Source of the DNA: JANYJZ01 sp964523395
Lineage (GTDB): Bacteria; Bacteroidota; Ignavibacteria; UBA10030; SZUA-254
DNA: 64,000 nucleotides
NCBI GenBank assembly: GCA_964523395.1
Contig: CAZFXS010000002.1
Coordinates: 1 to 64,000, forward strand
Direction of reading: 5' to 3'
Positions 7,487 to 16,671 of the stretch are shown here, piece after piece; positions within the stretch are counted from its first letter, which is position 1, and the number at the start of each line of letters is the position of its first letter. A program made the position numbers and the translations under genes. The notes under the pieces are model-generated. The model searched no databases, was not told the origin of the DNA, and was given only the letters and a program-made list of their open reading frames with translations.

Positions 7487-8247
7487 CACCATACTCCGGA
7501 ACAAAATGGCACATACTTTACATCAAGAACCTCCGCGACGGGCGGAGAAACAAGAAATTCGGATGGAAACCGGCGATTATCATCCAGAAGCGCAGCGCCA
7601 AATTTTTGGCCCTGTTCGTTCGCGCGGTAATCGCGCTCATCAAGCACGCCCCCGACAATAAACGCATCTTCCCCATGTTCGACAAATTCGCCAACCCGCT
7701 CTGCCGCCTGCGGCGATTCAAAGAAAAACGTTACAACCGCTGAACCAAAAAAATGCTGCAGCTTATCGCGGTCGCCTTCCTTGCGCTGCGGGCTGTCATT
7801 ATAAAACCGTGCCGGCAAATTGTCGACCCGCGCGAAAAATTCTTCCCGCGTTTCGCTCGAAAGAGGAACATAGACCAGCAGCAGCGGAATTTTTATCCCG
7901 ACAATATCGTGGTCAAATGTTGCAAGAGCGGACATCAGGAGTGAAAATGCCGTATTGTTATTTGTCATCTGCATTGCCCTCACGAAAATCGCATCGACTG
8001 CCCGACGGTCACCGTACTGTTGACGAAGCAAGCGAAACGTTTTACTGCGGACAAATGATTTCAACTCAATTCCATTCTGAATAAATACAGGCGGCAGAAG
8101 TGTGAACAAACACTCAAGCGGATGGGGATCCTCAAACGTAAAATAGTGTTCAAGATTGGAATTATTGTCAGAGTTTTCATCCTGCGCATATGTATAAACT
8201 CCGCACCACAACATCCCTGCAATCAGTATGAACGGCATTCGCCGCAT
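7486..8247 (-). CDS. Exported protein of unknown function
   Basis: The 253-residue product starts with a signal peptide (MRRMPFILIAGMLWCGVYTYAQ, cleavage likely after AQ). The mature part is mostly helical and has a conserved-looking C-terminal block: DKLQHFFGSAVVTFFF near 160-175 and DERDYRANEQGQKFGAALL near 203-221. A DKxxHF...N..G..FG pattern recalls DUF2279/YfiM-like proteins, but this is only a resemblance. It sits between the carboxylase subunit gene (3-base gap) and the NtrC-type regulator (TGATG overlap), so it is expressed with them. Confidence 0.8.
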   Translation of the reverse strand: MRRMPFILIAGMLWCGVYTYAQDENSDNNSNLEHYFTFEDPHPLECLFTLLPPVFIQNGIELKSFVRSKTFRLLRQQYGDRRAVDAIFVRAMQMTNNNTAFSLLMSALATFDHDIVGIKIPLLLVYVPLSSETREEFFARVDNLPARFYNDSPQRKEGDRDKLQHFFGSAVVTFFFESPQAAERVGEFVEHGEDAFIVGGVLDERDYRANEQGQKFGAALLDDNRRFPSEFLVSPPVAEVLDVKYVPFCSGVW

Positions 8248-8250
8248 GGT

Positions 8251-9906
8251 TTACACCTGAATGACTCCCGGATTAAACTGCGGTATCACCGGATTATTTG
8301 AAGCGATCTCGATTCCGCGCGAAATAATCTGCCGCGTATCAACCGGATCAATAATTCCATCCACCCACAACCGCGCGGCGGCAAACAACGGATCAAGTTC
8401 ACTCGCGTAACGGTCGGAAATTTCTTTCAGCATTTTTTCCTTTTGCTCGGCGGATATTTCATTTCCTTTTGCCGACATTTGTGAGAGCCTGATACTCAGC
8501 AGTGTTTCGCTCGCCTGCTTCCCGCCCATCACCGCGATCTGCGCGGTAGGCCAGGAAAAAATAAGCCGCGGGTCATACCCCTTACCGCACATCGCGTAGT
8601 TACCTGCACCGTAGCTGTTGCCGATAATAAATGTAAACTTCGGCACGACACTGTTCGCGACGGCGTTCACCATTTTAGCACCGTCTTTTATAATTCCGCC
8701 CTGTTCTGACCGGGTCCCCACCATGAAACCTGTAACATCCTGCAGAAACACCAGTGGAATTTTTTTCTGATTGCAATTCAAAATAAACCGGGCGCCTTTA
8801 TCTGCACTTTCACTGTAGATAACACCGCCCACCTGCATTTCACCTTTTTTGGTTTTCACTACCGACCGCTGGTTCGCCACAATTCCCACCGCCCATCCGT
8901 CGATGCGCGCGTAACCGGTAATAATCGTCTTGCCGTATCCCGCTTTGTATTCATCGAAACCGCCTGCGTCAATAATTCTTTCGATGACGTGATACATATT
9001 GTACGGCTTTGCCCTGTCATCAGGGATGATACCATAGAGTTCGCCGGCATCGTGTGCAGGCGGTTTGGGCATGATGCGATCGAACGGAGACTTTGGACTA
9101 TGCCCGAGTTTACTGATGAGGCTCCTGATTGTTTCGAGACACACTTCATCATTCGGCATACGGTAGTCGGTAACACCGCTGATTTCGTTATGCATTTCTG
9201 CGCCTCCAAGCGCTTCAATATCCGCGTCTTCACCGATAGCTGCTTTCACAAGATATGGCCCTGCCAAAAACACGCTTCCTGTTTTATCAACTATTAATGC
9301 CTCATCACTCATAATTGGGAGATACGCACCACCGGCAACACATGGCCCCATGATTGCGGCAATCTGTGGTATTCCCATAGACGACATCACTGCATTGTTC
9401 CTGAAAATTCTCCCGAAATGTTCTTTATCCGGAAAAATTTCACTTTGCAGGGGAAGGAATACACCTGCTGAATCAACAAGATAGACGATGGGAAGACGGT
9501 TCTCCATGGAAATTTCCTGCGCGCGGAGATTTTTCTTACATGTTATCGGAAACCAGGCGCCTGCTTTTACTGTTGCGTCGTTCGCAACGATGACAACATC
9601 GCGTCCGTGTATTTTTCCGATGCCAAATACAGTTCCCGACGAAGGCGCCCCGCCATATTCTTCATACATCCCGTACGCGGTAAAGAGACCGATTTCAAGA
9701 AAATAGCTGTCGTGGTCGATGAGCCTCTGGATGCGTTCACGCGCGGTAAGTTTTCCGCGCTTATGCTGTTTTTCAATCGCGTCCAGCCCGCCACCCAGTT
9801 TAATCGCATTGGCTTTCGCTTCGTTCACGCGAAGAAGATTTTTGAGATTATCGCTGTACTTTTCGAAGATGATATTTTTATCAATAGTGGATTTGTTCTT
9901 TACCAT
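8251..9906 (-). CDS. Acyl-CoA carboxylase beta (carboxyltransferase) subunit, methylcrotonyl-CoA-like
   Basis: The 551-residue protein is a complete carboxyltransferase with both crotonase-like halves. It transfers CO2 from carboxybiotin to an acyl-CoA. It begins with the family pattern RGKLTARERIQRLID. The first half has LVDSAGVFLPLQSEIFPD, HFGRIF and GPCVAGGAYLPIMSDE. The second half has LVFLQDVTGFMVGTRSEQGG and GNSYGAGNYAMCG, the oxyanion-hole glycines. The motif wording is closer to methylcrotonyl-CoA carboxylase beta than to propionyl-CoA carboxylase beta. The biotin carboxylase/BCCP partner is not in the window. Its start overlaps the upstream gene's stop as TGATG. Confidence 0.93.
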   Translation of the reverse strand: MVKNKSTIDKNIIFEKYSDNLKNLLRVNEAKANAIKLGGGLDAIEKQHKRGKLTARERIQRLIDHDSYFLEIGLFTAYGMYEEYGGAPSSGTVFGIGKIHGRDVVIVANDATVKAGAWFPITCKKNLRAQEISMENRLPIVYLVDSAGVFLPLQSEIFPDKEHFGRIFRNNAVMSSMGIPQIAAIMGPCVAGGAYLPIMSDEALIVDKTGSVFLAGPYLVKAAIGEDADIEALGGAEMHNEISGVTDYRMPNDEVCLETIRSLISKLGHSPKSPFDRIMPKPPAHDAGELYGIIPDDRAKPYNMYHVIERIIDAGGFDEYKAGYGKTIITGYARIDGWAVGIVANQRSVVKTKKGEMQVGGVIYSESADKGARFILNCNQKKIPLVFLQDVTGFMVGTRSEQGGIIKDGAKMVNAVANSVVPKFTFIIGNSYGAGNYAMCGKGYDPRLIFSWPTAQIAVMGGKQASETLLSIRLSQMSAKGNEISAEQKEKMLKEISDRYASELDPLFAAARLWVDGIIDPVDTRQIISRGIEIASNNPVIPQFNPGVIQV

Positions 9907-12900
9907 CAGAGAGCGCCTTTTTTTCCTGCCGTAAGTTGGTTGATAAGGTTCGGTAATTCGGTATTCGACGGATTGATTTGTTTGAGCCGTTCCACAAACT
10001 GTTCTGCCCGGTCATATTTTCCTGCCGTAAGATACCTGTCTCCGGCCTGAAAAGCCAATTGTTCATCGGTTATAGATTCAATTAACGGTTCATACATATC
10101 GCGGAGCTTAAGCGCCGCGCCGTATGCTTCACCGGCTTCTTCAAACCGCCGGGCGGAAGTAAGCATGTCTGCAAGCCAGATGAAATACCGCTCGTCATTT
10201 TTGCCGCTCAGTTCAACACTCTGTTGCAATAAACGTATTGGCACGGCGAGTTCGGCGGTAAACTGCGGTGACGCGACTTGTTTTCTCCACTCGAAATATT
10301 CATTCGCGAACATGGCAAGAAGCTCGGCATTATCCGGCATTACTTTTATCAGCCGTTCAAGCGCCGACAACCGCTCCTCGGTTGCATTCACCGCGCCCGC
10401 GATACCTGCCAGCAGTTGGAGCGCCTCAGGGTTCTCCGGATTTCTTTGCAGACATTCTTGTACTGCCTGATACGGCAAACGAAAATCTTCTATGGCAACA
10501 TAGAACTGGTACTTCGCGATGTTCAAAAAATCGATATCATGTAATCCGAACTCCCTGTTATACTGTTCAAGCAGTAATGTGCTATCGTTTGGGGGAACAT
10601 TTCTTTCAACAACATCTGAAAAGTTCAGACGCGAGTGTGTAAAAAATGATAAGGGCGCAAGAAATTCCAGCAACGGTTGTTTTTCGGAATTTACGGAATC
10701 ACTCTTTGCGGTCAGAATAGGATGCGTATAACTTGTCAGCTGTGTCGACAAGAACGAGGGAACATCAAACATCTGGATGCGCTCCAATTCTTTTTTGACA
10801 GAAGGAAGCGCTATCTTCTTTCGTATCTCATCAAACTGCGGCTGCAAAGGTTCCATCGATGCTACCAGAATCATGTCGGCATCTGAGGGAGCCCAGAGCG
10901 CGACATACGGGAACGATTTTGAAATTGTACGTAACACCAGCTTGAATACATCACTGTTCACATCATATGTATGAAACCATTGAGCCAACACACCGCCAGG
11001 CTCAAGACGTTCCTTGCACAGCTCAAAGAACTCGGAAGTAAACAAATTCCCGATACCAGCTATCCAGGGATTCGACGGCTCGCTGATAATGCAGGAATAT
11101 TTTTTCGGATTGACTTTGACGAATGTAATCGCATCATCCACTGTAACTTTGACGCGTTGATCTTTCATAAAGTCGTGGTTATATTCCGAGAACAAATAGT
11201 TGCAATCAACAACCTCAGGTGAAATTTCAACGCAATCGAGGGAGCGGATCGGATGTTGCAGCGCAGAACCGGATGTAATACCGCTTCCAAGTCCGATCAC
11301 CAGTACATCACCGGTATTCTGGCCAAGTATTAACGGAATCTGCGCGAGAAGGACTTGCGTCGGCAAATCGTTTTCGGTGCTCGCGTCGGCTTTTCCGTTA
11401 ATAACCAGCGAGCGCTCACGGTTACCGTTGTCATTGGTAAATTCATTTACCGCGACATTTGCCGTGACGCCCTCTTTATACCAGAGTGTGCTGCGGTCTT
11501 CAATCTCCTTAAAGAAGTTTTCGTACGATACCGGCGCTTCTTTAAAAAATGCCCGGTACACTCCCACTGTCGAAACATTTTCATTCCATTTTGGGAATGC
11601 GATTCTGTACGTAAACCCTGAAAGGAGAAGGGTTGCTGTAATGCCAATCTTCCATCGCGAAACTGCCCGTTGATCTTTCATCATTACCACAATGGCAAGA
11701 ACAGCATTTAATGCAACACCAAGCTCAATTGATTGTTTGATACCAAGCAGCGGGATAAATATCAATCCAGTCACAACCGCTCCCGCAACTGCACCGATGG
11801 TGTTCAGAGAAAAAACATTGCCGGCATTTTTTCCCAGCGCCTTCATGTCGCCGGCTGCTATTTTCGCGACGACAGGCAGCGACATGCCGGAAAATGTTGT
11901 CGGGATGATCATCAGCGCGAAGCAAAAGAGGAATTCGTAAAAAAGAAAGAGCGGAAAATTTTCCGGTGTGTTTGAAAGAAGCATTGACAGCTTCCACAAA
12001 TAATATGGCAACCATTCATAGAGCGGTAACGTGGCAAGCATAAACAATGCCGCACCTGCCTGACAAATCGCGAGCAGGAACATCAGGTTTTTTACCCGGC
12101 CGATCATAATAGAAATAATCCATCCTCCCAATGCTATCCCTCCGATAAATGCAATCAGCATTACCGAAAATGAATACGTGGAAGATCCAAGCAATGTGGT
12201 CAACAAACGGATCCAGGTAAGTTCATATACCATCGATATAAATCCTGACCCGATTGCCACAGTAATTGCCAGGGTAATAATAGATTGAGAATATTTGGTT
12301 GTGGTGCTGGTTTTTTCGGAAGTCTGACTGACAGATGGTTCCATCTTGATATCTTTTGCAAGGATATAGGCAGCAATTCCGACAAGAATATTAACCGCAG
12401 CCGCAATCCAGATAGCTCCATCGAGCGTATAGAGACGGATCAGGAAAAATCCTGCAAGCGCCGTTCCCAGCACCGCGCCAAAACTATTAACCCAATAGAG
12501 TGTCGCGACTTCTTTACCTGTTTCATCAACAGATTTCGTGAGAAGTTTAAGCAACACAGGAAGCGTCCCTCCCATACAGAACGTCGGAAGTAAAATGGTA
12601 ATAACGCTTAACAAAAACTTCAGCATGGTAAGAAACATCTGATCGGAGGCAAGATTCAATCCCACGGCAACAGAGATAAACATCTTCTCACAAGCAATCA
12701 TGAGAAACGGATAGAGCGCTCCGTACATTCCAATGATTAATTCGAGGATTGCGTACAGTTTTAGAGGATTCGGGGAACGGTCAGCGTATTTTCCAAGATA
12801 ATGCGCGCCAAACGCAAGGCCGCCCATGAATGTCGCAAGGACAATCATGTGTGAATAGGAAGTGCTTCCGATAAAAAGGGAAAGATACTTCGACCAGGAG

Positions 12901-12977
12901 ATTTCGTAGATGAGGCCGCAGACCCCTGAAAGCGCGAAGAGGAGGACTAACAGCGCTTTCAGTCGTGAATACTGCAT
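9906..12977 (-). CDS. Fused MFS-like membrane domain, spermidine-synthase-like domain and TPR tail
   Basis: The 1023-residue protein has three parts. Residues 1-450 form a membrane domain with an internal duplication: IYEISWSKYLSLFIGSTSYS near 23 and VYELTWIRLLTTLLGSSTYS near 250. Residues about 490-700 form a spermidine-synthase/methyltransferase fold with the SAM-type loop VLVIGLGSGITSG (558-570), an acidic DCVEIS strand end and SEPSNPWIAGIGNLFTSEFF (632-651). Residues about 830-1015 are TPR-like helices. Such fusions are widespread in bacteria with no settled function; real polyamine synthesis is unproven. Its place between acyl-CoA dehydrogenase and carboxylase genes is unexpected. It starts 13 bases after the dehydrogenase gene. 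Confidence 0.9.
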   Translation of the reverse strand: MQYSRLKALLVLLFALSGVCGLIYEISWSKYLSLFIGSTSYSHMIVLATFMGGLAFGAHYLGKYADRSPNPLKLYAILELIIGMYGALYPFLMIACEKMFISVAVGLNLASDQMFLTMLKFLLSVITILLPTFCMGGTLPVLLKLLTKSVDETGKEVATLYWVNSFGAVLGTALAGFFLIRLYTLDGAIWIAAAVNILVGIAAYILAKDIKMEPSVSQTSEKTSTTTKYSQSIITLAITVAIGSGFISMVYELTWIRLLTTLLGSSTYSFSVMLIAFIGGIALGGWIISIMIGRVKNLMFLLAICQAGAALFMLATLPLYEWLPYYLWKLSMLLSNTPENFPLFLFYEFLFCFALMIIPTTFSGMSLPVVAKIAAGDMKALGKNAGNVFSLNTIGAVAGAVVTGLIFIPLLGIKQSIELGVALNAVLAIVVMMKDQRAVSRWKIGITATLLLSGFTYRIAFPKWNENVSTVGVYRAFFKEAPVSYENFFKEIEDRSTLWYKEGVTANVAVNEFTNDNGNRERSLVINGKADASTENDLPTQVLLAQIPLILGQNTGDVLVIGLGSGITSGSALQHPIRSLDCVEISPEVVDCNYLFSEYNHDFMKDQRVKVTVDDAITFVKVNPKKYSCIISEPSNPWIAGIGNLFTSEFFELCKERLEPGGVLAQWFHTYDVNSDVFKLVLRTISKSFPYVALWAPSDADMILVASMEPLQPQFDEIRKKIALPSVKKELERIQMFDVPSFLSTQLTSYTHPILTAKSDSVNSEKQPLLEFLAPLSFFTHSRLNFSDVVERNVPPNDSTLLLEQYNREFGLHDIDFLNIAKYQFYVAIEDFRLPYQAVQECLQRNPENPEALQLLAGIAGAVNATEERLSALERLIKVMPDNAELLAMFANEYFEWRKQVASPQFTAELAVPIRLLQQSVELSGKNDERYFIWLADMLTSARRFEEAGEAYGAALKLRDMYEPLIESITDEQLAFQAGDRYLTAGKYDRAEQFVERLKQINPSNTELPNLINQLTAGKKGAL

Positions 12978-12990
12978 AGAGGATGCCGGA

Positions 12991-14166
12991 TCAGAGTTCC
13001 AGCAGGTTACGCGCGATGACTACTTTCTGGATTTCGGACGTCCCTTCACCGATGGTAACAAGTTTGACGTCGCGGTAGAATTTTTCCACTGGAAAATCTT
13101 TGATGAACCCATAGCCGCCATGAATCTGGACGGCTTCATTCGTTACCATCACCGCGACTTCACTGGAAAATAATTTTGCCATGGAGGATTCAAGTGTAAC
13201 ATCTTTTCCCTGGTTCTTCAGGTGGGCAGATCGGTAGGTCAGAAGACGCGCCGCCTCCATCTGGGTTGTCATATCAGCGAGTTTCCACTGGATGCCCTGG
13301 AATTCGCCAATCGGTTTACCGAATTGTTTGCGTTCCTTCGCGTACTTAATGCTCGCGTCCAGAGCACCCTGTCCGATACCAAGCGCGAGCGCGGCGATAC
13401 TGATGCGTCCGCCATCGAGTACGGCAAGCGCCTGCTTGAACCCTTGCCCCTCTTCGCCCAGGAGATTTTCCTTGGGGATGCGGCAATTGTCAAACGCCAA
13501 CGCAGATGTATCACAACAGCGCATGCCGAGTTTATTCTCTTTTTTGCTGACGATAAATCCGGGCGTTTTGTTTTCGACGATGAATGCCGATGCCCCGCGT
13601 TTTCCTTTGCTCTTATCGGTGATTGCCATGACAACGGTGACATCTCCGACGGAACCATGTGTGATAAAATTTTTACTGCCGTTGATTATATAAGAATCGC
13701 CATCGCGTGTTGCAGTAGTGAGCATGCCACCGGCATCACTGCCGGAGGTTGGTTCGGTAAGCGCCCAGGCGCCGATTTTTCTTCCCGTGGTTAAATCAGG
13801 AAGATACTTCTTTTTTTGCGCTTCAGTGCCGAACGTGTAAATGTGGTTACAGCAAAGGCTGTTATGCGCGGCAATGCTTAAGCCGATAGAAGGATCGACT
13901 TTTGAGATCTCTTCGATGATGGTCACATACTCAAGGTAACTGAAACCGGCGCCACCGTATCTTTCGGGAAACACAACGCCGAGAAATCCCAGCTCACCGA
14001 GCTTTTTCATGATCTCGAAAGGAAACTCCTGCGACTCGTCGTACTTCATGACAACGGGCTTGATTTCCTTCTCGGCGAAATTGCGGGCAACCTCCTGCAC
14101 TGCTTTCATGCTCTCGGTAAAATCGAATACGGGGGCTACTGCCTCAATCGTAAGTTGTTCTGACAT
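12991..14166 (-). CDS. Acyl-CoA dehydrogenase (short/branched-chain type)
   Basis: The 391-residue flavoprotein oxidises an acyl-CoA to the trans-2-enoyl-CoA, passing electrons to ETF. It has the family signatures ALTEPTSGSDAGGM near 124-137 (FAD site), FITHGSVGDV, RKQFGKPIGEFQ, and YGFIKDFPVEKFYRDVKLVTIGEGTSEIQ near the end, where the Glu of GEGT is the catalytic base in the short-chain subgroup. Length is normal. The ATG at 14166 (MSEQLTIEAV) matches the family start. The next gene is a carboxylase-linked operon, pointing to branched-chain amino acid or odd-chain acyl degradation. Confidence 0.94.
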   Translation of the reverse strand: MSEQLTIEAVAPVFDFTESMKAVQEVARNFAEKEIKPVVMKYDESQEFPFEIMKKLGELGFLGVVFPERYGGAGFSYLEYVTIIEEISKVDPSIGLSIAAHNSLCCNHIYTFGTEAQKKKYLPDLTTGRKIGAWALTEPTSGSDAGGMLTTATRDGDSYIINGSKNFITHGSVGDVTVVMAITDKSKGKRGASAFIVENKTPGFIVSKKENKLGMRCCDTSALAFDNCRIPKENLLGEEGQGFKQALAVLDGGRISIAALALGIGQGALDASIKYAKERKQFGKPIGEFQGIQWKLADMTTQMEAARLLTYRSAHLKNQGKDVTLESSMAKLFSSEVAVMVTNEAVQIHGGYGFIKDFPVEKFYRDVKLVTIGEGTSEIQKVVIARNLLEL

Positions 14167-14202
14167 TGGGACTTCCGGTAGTGTGTAAATATTTGGACGG
14201 GT

Positions 14203-14234
14203 ATAATGTAGGAGGATTTGGGGAGAATTGCAAA
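14203..14234 (-). promoter_or_regulatory. Promoter for the acyl-CoA dehydrogenase operon
   Basis: On the minus strand TTTG (14234-14231) is followed by exactly 20 bases and TACATTAT (14210-14203). The -7 box keeps TAnnTT but lacks the final TG. The same octamer serves the YfiT-like gene at 40330. The box lies 36 bases upstream of the ATG. Confidence 0.45.
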
Positions 14235-14246
14235 GGAAAACTAACT

Positions 14247-14299
14247 GTGGCGACGGGTCATCAAACCCGCTAGTCCGTAGCGACGCTGGTTTGATTGCC
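14247..14299. repeat. GTnGCGACG-type short repeat with hairpin
   Basis: The segment holds two direct half-copies, GTGGCGACGGGTCATCAAAC and GTAGCGACGCTGGTTTGAT. The GGGT/ACCC part can pair in a hairpin. The GTAGCG word is shared with the inverted-repeat element at 32528. It lies between two minus-strand genes, just upstream of the acyl-CoA dehydrogenase promoter. Confidence 0.45.
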
Positions 14300-14304
14300 A
14301 ATAA

Positions 14305-15627
14305 TTATTTACTCAGAATCATTTTCCTCACTTCAAAATAGTTTTTATATTGAAGCCTATAAAAATATACTCCCGATGGGAAATTATTCAAGTTGATGTT
14401 GTATTGATAACTTCCAGGCTCCTTATACTCATTAATTACAGTCTGAATTTCCTGACCAAAAGTGTTGTAAATCTTAAGATGGATGTTATCACGAATCGGA
14501 ATACTAAAACGAATAAGAGTAGACGAATTGAACGGATTGGGGAAATTTTGATCAAGAGAAAAGAATGGGGGAATACCTGTTACGCTTTTTGTAACCTCTG
14601 AAACTAGGTCAAGCCCGAGAATCTTTCCATTACTACTAACAGCCCAACCATGTCTCTCATCAAGCATTATCCCATCCTCAATAGGTCCTACTTCACCACC
14701 AAACCGTCCGTCAAAAGCGTAATCCCAAGTATATCCACCATCCGTTGTTAATTGAATTACACCATATTGACCACCTTTAGGAAAGGTAGTACGTCCAAAA
14801 AGCCAACCATGTAGAGTATCAACAAATGATATTACAGAAAAATATTCATAATGAAAATATTCTTGGACAACATTCCATTTTTTCCCACCATTTAAAGTTC
14901 GAGATACCGACAGACCACCCACGTCTGAATCTCCCGTCCCCCATCCATGCAATGAATCGACAAAAGAAAGAGAACCATATGTGTGTGGTGGGACGGAAAG
15001 TTCCCATGACTTACCACCATCGATTGTCCGTAAGACCCCGGGCAGCCTTGCATATGAACCGTACCATAAAGTCACCCAACAATGCATTGAATCCAGACAT
15101 TTAATGCTCCAAAGATATTCCAGACTGTCGGGGAGTATTTTTACACTCCAACTTAAACCGCCATCAACTGTCTCCGCAATTCTACCCGAAAAAATAGTTC
15201 CTGCATTGCGACCAAAACCTACAGTAATATTATGTGTTCTACTCAACGCAGCCGTTTCAGTGTAAAAGTTTCCCATAACAACATGTTGTTCTACCCATGT
15301 AACTCCACCATCAGTTGTGTGCCAAACAAATCCACCTGTATCACCGTGAACACCGGTTGCCCAACCAAAAAGCGAATCTGCAAATGAAATGTCATAAATA
15401 TTTTGAGGGATTTGAGGTTGAATTCCTGCATTCCAACTAACTCCCCCATCAGTAGTACGATAGATCGAATCTGCCCCAGCACACCAACCATGAAGAGAAT
15501 CTCTAAATTCGATCGTGTTAAATTTGTAATTTGTTCGCGGTTCGGCAATAATCTTCCAGCCATATTGCTGGGTATAACATTTTGAAATTAAAATGAGGAT
15601 AAGAAGAGGAATAAATAATTTTTTCAC
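14305..15627 (-). CDS. Secreted YCF48/BNR-repeat protein with T9SS sorting domain
   Basis: The product of about 440 residues has a signal peptide (KKLFIPLLILILISKCYTQQ). At least six repeats follow with the pattern SxxDSLHGWxxG...TTDGGxxW, the YCF48/Asp-box beta-propeller type. The last 85 residues are a type IX secretion sorting domain starting FSLDQNFPNPFNSSTLI and ending GVYFYRLQYKNYFEVRKMILSK. It is expected to be exported by T9SS and attached to or released from the cell surface. The start is GTG at 15627, six bases after a GGGAG site; an adjacent in-frame TTG at 15630 is less well placed. Confidence 0.88.
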   Translation of the reverse strand: MKKLFIPLLILILISKCYTQQYGWKIIAEPRTNYKFNTIEFRDSLHGWCAGADSIYRTTDGGVSWNAGIQPQIPQNIYDISFADSLFGWATGVHGDTGGFVWHTTDGGVTWVEQHVVMGNFYTETAALSRTHNITVGFGRNAGTIFSGRIAETVDGGLSWSVKILPDSLEYLWSIKCLDSMHCWVTLWYGSYARLPGVLRTIDGGKSWELSVPPHTYGSLSFVDSLHGWGTGDSDVGGLSVSRTLNGGKKWNVVQEYFHYEYFSVISFVDTLHGWLFGRTTFPKGGQYGVIQLTTDGGYTWDYAFDGRFGGEVGPIEDGIMLDERHGWAVSSNGKILGLDLVSEVTKSVTGIPPFFSLDQNFPNPFNSSTLIRFSIPIRDNIHLKIYNTFGQEIQTVINEYKEPGSYQYNINLNNFPSGVYFYRLQYKNYFEVRKMILSK

Positions 15628-15727
15628 CAAAAGCTCCCGTGGAAAAATTATATTGCAAATTTAACTAAAGGTAAGGAAGTTCTGTCATAAATGAAAGAAA
15701 AATGGATGATTAAATAAAATTATATTC

Positions 15728-16666
15728 TCACGTTGCCAAAAGTCTTTCAACTAAATCATACGGCGTTGTCTTAAATGCCAATACATTCTCCATCGATGCT
15801 GAAAGAAGCTTCTCGCGCTGTTCATTCCAAAACTCCACATGAAGGCGCTCGCTGATGAGCTCATGGATGCGCTCTTCAATCCGCTGGGCGCGGCGCTTTG
15901 TTAACTGTCCGGCAGTTTCCAATGACTTCTTATGCGCATCGATCATCTCTGCAACTTTGTCGATGCCCTTACCTTCCTGCGCTACCGTTTGCAATACATC
16001 CGGCATCCACCCCTCGCCATGCTGTTTGAAACCGAGTACGGTCTTAATCGACATCACAGCTTGTTCGGCGCCGGCGCGGTCGGCTTTGTTGACCACGAAG
16101 AAATCTGCAATCTCCATCAATCCTGCCTTCATCGCCTGAATCGAATCCCCCGATTCCGGCACCAACACCACAACTGTTGTATCCGCAGCGCGGGCAATAT
16201 CGAGCTCCGATTGTCCGACACCGACGGTTTCCAGCAAAATAATATCACAGCCTGACGCATCAAGCACATCGGCGGCTTCGCGCGCAGTCTTGCTCAACCC
16301 GCCCAGACTTCCCCTCGATGCCATACTGCGGATAAACACGCCTTCATCCAGCTCAACATCGGTCATGCGGACACGGTCGCCCAATAGCGCTCCGCCGGTG
16401 AACGGGCTTGTCGGGTCAACGGCAATAATACCGACTTTCTTTTTCTGACTACGGTAGAGTTTCGCGAGTTTATTCGTCATCGTGCTTTTGCCGGCGCCCG
16501 GCGGACCGGTAATACCGACACGGTAGGCTTTTCCTGTTTTGGGATAGAGAGCCTTCAGCAACGCGACAGCATCTTTGTGTTCATTCTCCACTTTAGAGAT
16601 CGCGCGCGCTATCGCGACGCGGTCTCCGTGAAGAATTTTATCAATATTTTTGGGATCAACCGACAT
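15728..16666 (-). CDS. meaB: Methylmalonyl-CoA mutase-associated G-protein MeaB (ArgK family)
   Basis: MeaB is the GTPase chaperone that guards and reloads adenosylcobalamin in methylmalonyl-CoA mutase. The 312-residue protein has Walker A GITGPPGAGKSTMTNKL near 52-68, the AVDPTSPFTGGALLGDRVRM switch region, ETVGVGQSE near 146-154 and the NKADRAGAEQA base-recognition motif. The C-terminal helices needed for dimerisation are present. It fits the acyl-CoA dehydrogenase and carboxylase genes in a propionyl/methylmalonyl-CoA route; the mutase itself is not in the window. It is the last gene of a long same-strand run, five bases after the epimerase gene. Confidence 0.95.
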   Translation of the reverse strand: MSVDPKNIDKILHGDRVAIARAISKVENEHKDAVALLKALYPKTGKAYRVGITGPPGAGKSTMTNKLAKLYRSQKKKVGIIAVDPTSPFTGGALLGDRVRMTDVELDEGVFIRSMASRGSLGGLSKTAREAADVLDASGCDIILLETVGVGQSELDIARAADTTVVVLVPESGDSIQAMKAGLMEIADFFVVNKADRAGAEQAVMSIKTVLGFKQHGEGWMPDVLQTVAQEGKGIDKVAEMIDAHKKSLETAGQLTKRRAQRIEERIHELISERLHVEFWNEQREKLLSASMENVLAFKTTPYDLVERLLAT

Positions 16667-16671
16667 GATCG

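Noticed and set aside
6863..7630. Long plus-strand open frame opposite the NtrC-type gene
   Set aside because: Cys/His/Phe-rich nonsense composition and full overlap with a conserved AAA+ and receiver domain.
9906..12977. Reading the fusion as a true spermidine synthase in polyamine synthesis
   Set aside because: The domain is fused to a membrane transporter-like part and no polyamine gene is near; function left open.
13222..13794. Plus-strand open frame opposite the acyl-CoA dehydrogenase
   Set aside because: Antisense shadow with no family signature.
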